This document shows, piece after piece, positions 15,642 to 21,932 of a DNA stretch of 23,452 nt (the first letter of the stretch is position 1; each line of letters begins with the position of its first letter). The position numbers were made by a program, and so were the translations under genes. The stretch is from assembly GCA_015490115.1 (NCBI GenBank), contig WFYM01000212.1:1-23452 (forward strand), given 5' to 3'. Origin of the DNA: Aquificaceae bacterium. GTDB lineage: Bacteria > Aquificota > Aquificia > Aquificales > Aquificaceae. The notes beneath the pieces were generated by a model, which worked only from the letters and a program-made list of their open reading frames with translations, was not told the origin of the DNA and did no database searches.

Positions 15642-16577
15642 ACCCTTTAACCCCTCCGTCGCCACCACCTCCCCCTCCTCGGTGACTATTATCCCTTCGA
15701 GTCCGAGCTTCTTCAGTATATCAAGAGCCTTCTCCTTTCCGAGGACGAAGAGACCAGTCGAGAGGGCGTCCGCGAAGGCGGAGCTTTCCGCTATTACGGT
15801 CACGCTCGCGACCCCTTCCGCGGGAAAGCCCGTCCTCGGGTCGAGGATGTGGTGGTATCTCTTCCCATCTTTTACAAAGAACCTCTCGTAGTCCCCGGCA
15901 GTGGAGACAGCACCCTCCCTAAGCTCGATTACCGCTATAACCCCCTCACCCCTCGGGTTCCTAACACCTATCCTCCAAGGTCTCCCGTCCGGTCTTTTCC
16001 CGAAGACCCTGATGTCCCCTCCTACCGCAACGAGACCGGCTAAAGCTCCTTTACTCTTCAAAAGCTCGACCGCGGAGTCGACCATAGCACCCTTTATGAT
16101 GCCCCCGAGGTGGAGAACAGCACCCTCCTCCAAGTAGACCGTCCCCTCCTCCTCGTTCACCTTTACCTTCCTGTAGTCTACCTTCCTCAGAGCTTCCTTC
16201 AGGGACCTCTCTTCCGGGACAACTCCTTTTTTGAAATCCCAGAGCTTTAGGAGAGGTCCTACCGTCGGGTCGAAGGCACCTCCTGTTATCCTCGAGACCT
16301 CGAGGGCTGTGAGGAGGGTTTTTAAAGTAACTGCCGAGACCTTCACGGGCTTTTTCCCCGCGTTTTTGTTTATCTTTGAGATCTCGCTCCCTTCCGAGTA
16401 GTAGCTCAGCTTCTTTCCAACTTTTACGATCTCCGAAAAGGCAAGATCTACAGCCCTCACGGGTTCCTCCGCATAAACGAGGACCGTAACCGGTATTCCC
16501 CAGAGGAACCTCGTCTCCCCGTAGAAGTCTAAGGACCAGGAGAAGCTGAAGAGCAGGAGGAGGGCTATGGATTTCAT
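15585..16577 (-). CDS. apbE: ApbE, FAD:protein FMN transferase
   Basis: ApbE attaches FMN from FAD to Thr of exported flavoproteins. The 330-residue protein has a Sec signal (about 1-15, no lipobox Cys) and family motifs: GGAFDPTVGPL, a GGIIKGAMVD segment, AVGGDIRVFG, HHILDPRTG and a SSAFADALST stretch near the C terminus. The expected target is NosR at 2841-3923, which carries DVITGAT; ApbE in this role is called NosX in some nos clusters. I chose ATG 16577 because the signal peptide starts there; further upstream the frame runs into the divergent gene. No clear ribosome binding site precedes it. It is convergent with the cytochrome gene, with 57 overlapping bases. Confidence 0.93.
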   Translation of the reverse strand: MKSIALLLLFSFSWSLDFYGETRFLWGIPVTVLVYAEEPVRAVDLAFSEIVKVGKKLSYYSEGSEISKINKNAGKKPVKVSAVTLKTLLTALEVSRITGGAFDPTVGPLLKLWDFKKGVVPEERSLKEALRKVDYRKVKVNEEEGTVYLEEGAVLHLGGIIKGAMVDSAVELLKSKGALAGLVAVGGDIRVFGKRPDGRPWRIGVRNPRGEGVIAVIELREGAVSTAGDYERFFVKDGKRYHHILDPRTGFPAEGVASVTVIAESSAFADALSTGLFVLGKEKALDILKKLGLEGIIVTEEGEVVATEGLKGSILAPQPPVEVYPSSEGK

Positions 16578-16578
16578 G

Positions 16579-16591
16579 ATGACTTTGTCAT
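16579..16591. promoter_or_regulatory. Inverted repeat between divergent apbE and radical SAM genes
   Basis: ATGAC-TTT-GTCAT occupies 16579-16591, within the 30-base gap between the two divergent start codons (16577 and 16608). Its position would let a bound dimer affect both genes. Neither start has a clear Shine-Dalgarno sequence. The repeat is short and may be chance. Confidence 0.3.
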
Positions 16592-16607
16592 AAATTTTGA
16601 TCTTACC

Positions 16608-17585
16608 ATGGAGCTTGTCCACTACTTCAGGCTTTATGCGAAGGAGACCTTCGGAAGGAGGGTGAAGAAGATACCCGTCGCCCTTCCATTTACATGTCCG
16701 AACATAGACGGGACTAAGGGGAGGGGCGGATGTATTTACTGCTACAAGGGTTCGAGACCGGAACACCTCTCCCCTTGGGAGCCTCTGAAGGAGCAGATAA
16801 GGAAGGGCATAGAGAACGCGAAAGAAAGATACGGGGAGAAGATAGGCTTCCTTATATACTTCCAGTCATACACGAACACTTACGGAGATGTGGAGTATCT
16901 GAAGTCCCTCTACGACACAGCCCTCGAGTTCGAAGGTGTGGTCGGCATAGACGTTGGGACGAGACCCGACTGCGCCCCAAACGAGGTCCTTGAACTCCTC
17001 GCCTCTTACAAAGAAAAAGGTCTCGAGGTATGGGTCGAGTTCGGACTCCAGAGCGCGAACTTCGAAACGCTAAAAAGGATAAACAGGAAGCACGGTGTCT
17101 CCGACCTCATTGATGCGGTCCTGAGAGCCAAGAGGTTCGATCTCAAGGTCTGCGTCCACACGATAGTCGGGCTTCCGGGTGAGGCAAGAGAGGACTTTAT
17201 AGAGACCGCCAAGCTCATAGCCTCCTTACCCGTGGACGGAATAAAGATCCACCCCATATACGTTATGAGGAACACAGCCCTCCACAGGCTCTACGAGAGA
17301 GGTGAGTTCAGGACGCTTAGCTTGGAAGAATACGCGAGCTACGCTGCGGACATGCTCGAGATAGTCCCTTGGTCCGTTGTTGTCCACAGGCTGACAGCTG
17401 AGGCAAAGCCCCCAGCCCTCGTTTCACCCGAATACTGCACCTACGAGAGGAAGCTGGAGGTCATAAGGAGGATAGAGGAGGAGCTTAAAAAGAGAAAAAG
17501 CAGGCAGGGGGCGAAGTGTCCCTTCTCAAGGAACGTTGAAGGGACAGTCGGGGACCTCAAAGAACTCGTTGAGGAACCAAGGTGA
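16608..17585 (+). CDS. Radical SAM protein of the YhcC/TIGR01212 type
   Basis: The 325-residue cytoplasmic protein has the atypical cluster motif Cys30-x11-Cys42-x2-Cys45 within CPNIDGTKGRGGCIYC, typical of TIGR01212/YhcC, instead of the common CX3CX2C. It then has an elongator-type radical SAM barrel (FQSYTNTYGD, VEFGLQSAN, IVGLPGE). The reaction of this family is unknown to me. The start lies 30 bases from the divergent apbE start without a clear ribosome binding site, so a leaderless transcript is possible. Its last 60 bases overlap nrdG on the opposite strand. No functional tie to nos is evident. Confidence 0.88.
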   Translation: MELVHYFRLYAKETFGRRVKKIPVALPFTCPNIDGTKGRGGCIYCYKGSRPEHLSPWEPLKEQIRKGIENAKERYGEKIGFLIYFQSYTNTYGDVEYLKSLYDTALEFEGVVGIDVGTRPDCAPNEVLELLASYKEKGLEVWVEFGLQSANFETLKRINRKHGVSDLIDAVLRAKRFDLKVCVHTIVGLPGEAREDFIETAKLIASLPVDGIKIHPIYVMRNTALHRLYERGEFRTLSLEEYASYAADMLEIVPWSVVVHRLTAEAKPPALVSPEYCTYERKLEVIRRIEEELKKRKSRQGAKCPFSRNVEGTVGDLKELVEEPR

Positions 17586-18143
17586 TCTTAATCTTCTTGT
17601 GAACCTCTTTATGAGGCTTATGTCTTCCTCTTTGAGCCAAGGGAACTTGGGCGTCCTGTATATGGTGAGGGGCATACCGTCCGCCAAGCTAACGCTCTCC
17701 TTTACCTTCTCAACGTCAACCTCCGTCCCAACTGCGTAGGAGTAAAGCTCGGGCTTCTCGAAGGGAGCCTTTATGTCCACAGCGAAGCCGTCCACAACGC
17801 TCTTTAGTTCTTTCAGGACCTCAGGGTTGGAGCCGTTCGTGTCTATCCTTATCTTTATGTCGGGTCTCACCTCTTTTATACTGCAGACGAAGTCCACGAG
17901 GTTCTTGAGGGGACTCACCGTAGGCTCACCGCCGGATATGACCACGCACTCGAGGAAGGGTAGGTTTTTGACCTCGTTTATCACCTCCTCTTCGCTCACC
18001 TCAGCCCCCTCGTAGCCCGTCACGAGCCTCCAGTTGTAACAGTGCCTGCATTTGAAGTTGCAACCTTTGAGAAACACCGCCAAGCTCCACTTCCCCGGGA
18101 CCTCCCTCGAGGTGGTTAGGAAGCTCGCTATCTTCAGTCCCAT
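17526..18143 (-). CDS. nrdG: NrdG, anaerobic ribonucleotide reductase activating protein
   Basis: This 205-residue radical SAM activase makes the glycyl radical on NrdD. It has the classical Cys28-x3-Cys32-x2-Cys35 cluster motif (CNFKCRHCYNW) and GGEPT (71-75) for SAM binding. It belongs to the short NrdG2-like type (TIGR02495), not the E. coli type. Its start overlaps the nrdD stop by 10 bases, so the pair is co-translated. The ribosome binding site is weak (AGGGG). The 3' end overlaps the convergent radical SAM gene by 60 bases. The neighbouring NrdD fixes the assignment. Confidence 0.9.
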   Translation of the reverse strand: MGLKIASFLTTSREVPGKWSLAVFLKGCNFKCRHCYNWRLVTGYEGAEVSEEEVINEVKNLPFLECVVISGGEPTVSPLKNLVDFVCSIKEVRPDIKIRIDTNGSNPEVLKELKSVVDGFAVDIKAPFEKPELYSYAVGTEVDVEKVKESVSLADGMPLTIYRTPKFPWLKEEDISLIKRFTRRLRSPWFLNEFFEVPDCPFNVP

Positions 18144-20143
18144 AGGGAAGCCCCTAAAAGCTCCCTGATCAGGACCTTCTTCCTCGTCACCCAGTCAGCT
18201 CTCCTTCCCCCCTGCCAGTAGTTCTCCTCTCCCTCGTATATAAATCTATCCCTGTCCACCCTCCTTATCCTCCTCGCTATGGGTCTGTAGTAGCCTATCA
18301 CTCTTGAATACACGACCGTGTCTTCCGAACCGCAGTAGGGACACTTGAAATGCTCACCCACAGTTTTCTTGGAACAGGAGTTGCAAACGCTCAACGTAGG
18401 TGTGAGGGTCATGTATATTATGGGGAGGTTCTCGAAGGTCCTTCTTACGAACTCCCTCAGGGCTTCCGCTGATGGTATCTCATTCAAAAATATGTGCTGT
18501 ATGCTGCCTCCCGTTGCGAACCTCTGGGTGTGGGAGGAGACCTCGAGCTGTTTTGCGAGGGAGGGACCGTCGAATGGGGGCTGGAAGCCTGCGGTGAGGA
18601 ATACCCCCGAACCCTCGAGGCTACCCTTCACGTAGGGAGGTCTCCCGTCGATCTTCCCGAACCAGTATTCTCTGTAAAGTTTGTATTTCTCCCACCTTCC
18701 CTCCATTACGTCCCTGAAGAACTCAAGATCTTTTCTTGCGAGGGTGGGACCGGCGGTCTCCCCGGGGGCGTATTCGAAGTTCCAAGGGACGCCGTCCTCC
18801 TTCATGAACTCCTCGAGGTTCCTTAGGATGAAGTCAGCCACCTCCCTTGCGAACTCGAGACCTTCGGGATGGAAGAGTCCCGACCTCTCCTCGATAAGGC
18901 GACCGCTTTTGTCGTATTCAGCGAAGCCGAAGTTTATAAGACCCTCGTGTCCACCTTGGAGGGATATGGTGTTGAAGAGGGTCGAGAGGTCCTTCATGTA
19001 GTAGAAGAAGGTGGGGTAAAGGTCCCTGTGGCTGTCTATGAACTCCCTCTTCTTGTTTAGGACGCTCCTTGCCTTGAGGAGTATGTCTCTGAGATGCTCG
19101 AAGAGAGTCTCTTTATTACCCCTGTGTATCCAGCCGAGCCTGTTGAAGTTTATCGATATCACACCTATGGACCCTACACCCGAAGCGTTGCCGAAGACGG
19201 AACCCGTGTTCGAGACCTTCAAAACTTCGCCTATGTCCACTTGGAACCTACAGCAGAAGCTCCTCTGGAGGTATGGGTTCCTCGGCTCGAGTCCCCTCTC
19301 GAGGAAGGGCTTTGAGAGAAAGTTTTCGAAGTAAGCTCCCCCGTGCTTGTCGAGGTTCTCCAAGAACTTCATAAAGACGGGATCGTCGAAGTTGAAGTTG
19401 TCCGTTATCTGGACAGTTATGAGGGGGAAGGTCCAAGGTCTCCCGTCCGCGTCCCCCTCCCACATGGCTTGCAAGAATCCGAGGGCTACCTTGTCGTAGA
19501 TCTCTTGGGGTATCTCCTTATACTTTTTGTCTATCACCTTACCGCCCACGACGATGAACTCCTCCTCGAGGTAAGGGGCTGGCTTTCCGAACTCTAAGGT
19601 GACGTTGGTAAAGGGGCTGTTGCCGCTCCTGAAGGGGAGGTTTATGTTGTAGAGGAAGCTCTGGAAGGCGTGGGCTATCTCGTCTTGGGTGTATCTCCTC
19701 CCCTTGAACCTCTCCTCGAACCAGACGTAGGAGGTGGCTACCGTTATGAGATCGTTCAGGGCGACAGCACCCGCCACCTCTTGGGATATCAAACATATGA
19801 AGTTGGCACACTGGTCGAGGAGGTTCCTAAGCCTCTTCGGGGGTCTCGACCTTGGCATAACCTTCGAATTGGAGGTGAGACCGTTCATAGCTATGTCCCT
19901 TGCGGAGAAGCCTATGCAGTATGGACCGAGGAGTGCAAGCTGGTGCTGATACCACCACCCCTCCTTGTGCATGAGCATCTCCTCCTCCGAGAGGATCCTC
20001 CTCAGCATATACTCCTTCATCACCTCCCCCGAGAGGATGTTAGCCATAGCTGGCAGGGAGTAGACGAGGTTTGCGTTGTGCTTAGCTATGTCCTCCGACT
20101 CTAAATACTTGTCGATGAGGTCGAGAGCTTCCTTCTCTAACAT
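18134..20143 (-). CDS. nrdD: NrdD, class III anaerobic ribonucleoside-triphosphate reductase
   Basis: This oxygen-independent glycyl-radical enzyme makes deoxyribonucleotides. The 669-residue protein has the C-terminal zinc site Cys587, Cys590, Cys601 and Cys604, and the glycyl radical loop RVIGY with Gly617. The FRSGNSPFTN segment and the GSVFGNASGVGSIG region match the barrel of NrdD. No N-terminal ATP-cone is seen (the protein starts directly with MLEKEALDLIDKYL), so dATP overall-activity control is probably absent, as in Thermotoga-type enzymes. I chose ATG 20143, preceded by GGAGGGG (20149-20155), instead of the longer frame from 20197, which would begin upstream of the promoter -10 box. 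nrdG follows with overlap. Confidence 0.95.
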   Translation of the reverse strand: MLEKEALDLIDKYLESEDIAKHNANLVYSLPAMANILSGEVMKEYMLRRILSEEEMLMHKEGWWYQHQLALLGPYCIGFSARDIAMNGLTSNSKVMPRSRPPKRLRNLLDQCANFICLISQEVAGAVALNDLITVATSYVWFEERFKGRRYTQDEIAHAFQSFLYNINLPFRSGNSPFTNVTLEFGKPAPYLEEEFIVVGGKVIDKKYKEIPQEIYDKVALGFLQAMWEGDADGRPWTFPLITVQITDNFNFDDPVFMKFLENLDKHGGAYFENFLSKPFLERGLEPRNPYLQRSFCCRFQVDIGEVLKVSNTGSVFGNASGVGSIGVISINFNRLGWIHRGNKETLFEHLRDILLKARSVLNKKREFIDSHRDLYPTFFYYMKDLSTLFNTISLQGGHEGLINFGFAEYDKSGRLIEERSGLFHPEGLEFAREVADFILRNLEEFMKEDGVPWNFEYAPGETAGPTLARKDLEFFRDVMEGRWEKYKLYREYWFGKIDGRPPYVKGSLEGSGVFLTAGFQPPFDGPSLAKQLEVSSHTQRFATGGSIQHIFLNEIPSAEALREFVRRTFENLPIIYMTLTPTLSVCNSCSKKTVGEHFKCPYCGSEDTVVYSRVIGYYRPIARRIRRVDRDRFIYEGEENYWQGGRRADWVTRKKVLIRELLGASLWD

Positions 20144-20162
20144 CGCTACCCCTCCTGCAACT

Positions 20163-20190
20163 ATTTTAGAATTTCGGACTTCAATATCAA
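20163..20190 (-). promoter_or_regulatory. Promoter of nrdDG
   Basis: On the minus strand TTGATA (20190-20185) and TAAAAT (20168-20163) are separated by 16 bases; each matches the sigma-70 consensus at five of six positions. Transcription would begin about 12 bases upstream of the nrdD ribosome binding site. No NrdR box was recognised. Confidence 0.55.
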
Positions 20191-20264
20191 TTTTCAAAGA
20201 TTGCGGAGACAGTTCGACTTAGGATACCCTCCTTAAGATCCTGATGTGGTAAGATCTTTTCAGG

Positions 20265-20738
20265 ATGCCCTTTTTGGACGTGAGGGACTTGGAACCTCCC
20301 CAGCCCCTCATAAAGATAACGAAAGCCCTTGAAGATCTTAAAGAGGGCGAGGTTTTGGAGGTTTTAGGTTCGAGACCCTTCGTCCACCTCCTCCCTAGGC
20401 TGAGGGAACTCGGCTACAGCTACGAGCTGAAGAGGGTAAAGGAGGGCTACCTCCTCAAGATATGGAGGTCGGGAAAGCCCGTCCACAAGGAGGATCTTGA
20501 GGGGGAGTTCGTGATAGACGAGAACACGAACGTGGGGAAGCTCTTGGACAGGTATCCTAAAGCTTTAGACATACTTATAAAATACGGCTTCACTCCGCTC
20601 AAGAACCCTATCCTGAGGAGGATACTCCCCTACACGGTGACCTTGAAGCAGGCGAAGAGGATAAGGGGTCTCTCCGACGAGAGGTTCAGGGAGCTTCTCG
20701 AGGAACTCAGGAAACTCCAAAGGGATGAAGGTTCTTAG
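20265..20738 (+). CDS. DUF2249-DUF1858 two-domain protein
   Basis: This 157-residue cytoplasmic protein has no membrane segments. Residues about 3-70 resemble a DUF2249 (TusA-like alpha/beta) domain, beginning with LDVRDLEPPQPLIKITKAL. Residues about 84-140 resemble DUF1858 (FVIDENTNVGKLLDRYPKALDILIKYGF). The DUF1858 domain lacks the Cys often seen after the GF/GM helix turn; here the sequence reads GFTPLKNP. Genes with DUF2249 domains often lie near nitric-oxide or oxidase genes in denitrifiers, which is general knowledge and not proof. Its end overlaps the next gene by 14 bases. The ribosome binding site is weak (CAGG), and no clear promoter was found in the 121-base gap shared with nrdD. 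The function is unknown. Confidence 0.75.
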   Translation: MPFLDVRDLEPPQPLIKITKALEDLKEGEVLEVLGSRPFVHLLPRLRELGYSYELKRVKEGYLLKIWRSGKPVHKEDLEGEFVIDENTNVGKLLDRYPKALDILIKYGFTPLKNPILRRILPYTVTLKQAKRIRGLSDERFRELLEELRKLQRDEGS

Positions 20739-21819
20739 GATCACCTCCGTATACATACTCTTTGGTCTTCTCCTCGTTATAGTCTCCCTCCTCCAGAGGG
20801 CTTTCGGTTTCGGAAACTATGTGGACACGATCGTCTACTTCGCCATACCCTCGGTGATCGTCGGGACCATGTTTCAGATGTATCCCGTTTTGCAGGGTAT
20901 AGAGGTGAGGTTCAGGGTTCTCGCTTACATGCACATGGTTGTTTTTTTGATCTCCTTGGGTCTCTTTTTTCTGGGAAGGTCCTTCGAGGAGGTATACCTT
21001 GCTTCTGTTTTAATCTTCATCGCTTACCTTCTCCTCAACTCCAAACTTTGGGGAGGTCAGATAAGGCTCTTCTTGGGGGTCGGGAGCCTCTTTTACCTTG
21101 CGGGTTCCCTCATGCTCCTCACAGGTCAGAACCCCTTCCTCGTGAAGCATACCTTTACGGTTGGTTTTCTCATAACGGTCGCCATGGGGAGCATGTATAT
21201 GCTCGTTCCCATGCTACAGGTCGAGAGGCTTGCCCTCAGCAGATACCTCTGGGTTCACCTCGCCTTCCACACCTTCATAGTCGTTGACTTTCTGATAAGC
21301 TGGAGCAGGATGAGCTGGGAGCATATATACGTTTCAGGTCTTCAGGTGATCGGTTCTGTGCTTTTCTTTTGCCTCGTTCTGTTCCTCACCCTGAGGAGAA
21401 GGGAGAGTCCCTTGAAGGGTCTCAACGTCACCGTAAGGTTTTTTATCCTCAGCCTTTTTATACTGGTCTTTTCTTTGGTCCTCGGGACCCTCTCCGCCGG
21501 TGCCAAAGACTTTGCACTGATGAAGGTCCACATTGACACACTTTTATACGGGTTTTTCGTCCTCATAACCGTCGGTGCCTCTTTGCACATCATACCCTCC
21601 ATAAACTTCTGGATAAGGGGAGGTGGTCCGAAAACGGAAAAGAGGGTAATAAGGGAGGAGGTGGCGGACAGGGTGATGGTCCTCCTGACAGGCTCTTTGC
21701 TCGGCATGGTCCTCTCCGAATACACGAGGGAGTTCCTGAGGCACGTCTTCGAAGCGGTTTACGCTTTCGGACTCTTATACTATATGAAACACGCGGGAGA
21801 GCTAACCTTCAAGACCTGA
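20725..21819 (+). CDS. Polytopic membrane protein with conserved-looking histidines (NnrS or heme-copper oxidase subunit I-like)
   Basis: This 364-residue protein has about 10-12 hydrophobic segments spread over its whole length. Histidines fall within or next to membrane segments: YMHMVVFL, VKHTFTVGFL, VHLAFHTF, KVHIDTLLYGF and SLHIIPSINFW. The segment from KVHIDTLLYGF to HIIP recalls heme-binding helices of NnrS proteins or subunit I-like proteins of heme-copper oxidases, but the full oxidase metal-ligand set was not traced. It is coupled to the DUF2249-DUF1858 gene (14-base overlap), so they probably act together, perhaps in nitric oxide tolerance or metabolism; this is inference. Its stop is followed by a 113-base regulatory gap before the molybdoenzyme gene. 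Confidence 0.65.
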   Translation: MKVLRITSVYILFGLLLVIVSLLQRAFGFGNYVDTIVYFAIPSVIVGTMFQMYPVLQGIEVRFRVLAYMHMVVFLISLGLFFLGRSFEEVYLASVLIFIAYLLLNSKLWGGQIRLFLGVGSLFYLAGSLMLLTGQNPFLVKHTFTVGFLITVAMGSMYMLVPMLQVERLALSRYLWVHLAFHTFIVVDFLISWSRMSWEHIYVSGLQVIGSVLFFCLVLFLTLRRRESPLKGLNVTVRFFILSLFILVFSLVLGTLSAGAKDFALMKVHIDTLLYGFFVLITVGASLHIIPSINFWIRGGGPKTEKRVIREEVADRVMVLLTGSLLGMVLSEYTREFLRHVFEAVYAFGLLYYMKHAGELTFKT

Positions 21820-21854
21820 AATGTAAGTTCTTCGCAAACCTTGAAAAATTTTCC

Positions 21855-21882
21855 TTGACTTTCAACTCTGAAAGCATATGTT
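21855..21882 (+). promoter_or_regulatory. Promoter of the molybdoenzyme gene
   Basis: TTGACT (21855-21860, five of six) and TATGTT (21877-21882, four of six) have a 16-base spacer in the AT-rich gap before ATG 21933. Transcription would start near 21889, just before the palindromes at 21896-21917. Confidence 0.45.
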
Positions 21883-21895
21883 TATTAACGTGAGT

Positions 21896-21917
21896 CAGAT
21901 CATATGATCTGGATCAG
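21896..21917. promoter_or_regulatory. Overlapping palindromic operator candidates
   Basis: CAGATCATATGATCTG (21896-21911) is a perfect 16-base palindrome. It overlaps a second dyad, ATGAT-CTGG-ATCAG (21904-21917), whose TGAT-N4-ATCA core fits the FNR/DNR-type consensus TTGAT-N4-ATCAA at eight of ten positions. Both lie between the predicted transcription start and the ribosome binding site (AGGAGGTGG, 21921-21929), so binding there would more likely repress than activate the promoter described. Confidence 0.45.
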
Positions 21918-21932
21918 AAAAGGAGGTGGAGT

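Noticed and set aside
16578..16766. Longer N-terminal extension of ApbE from 16766
   Set aside because: It would cover the divergent radical SAM gene start, and the signal peptide begins at the ATG at 16577.
21840..21853. Rho-independent terminator after the polytopic membrane gene
   Set aside because: CTTGAAAAATTTTCC is only a short AT-rich dyad without a GC stem or a T-run, so no terminator can be claimed.
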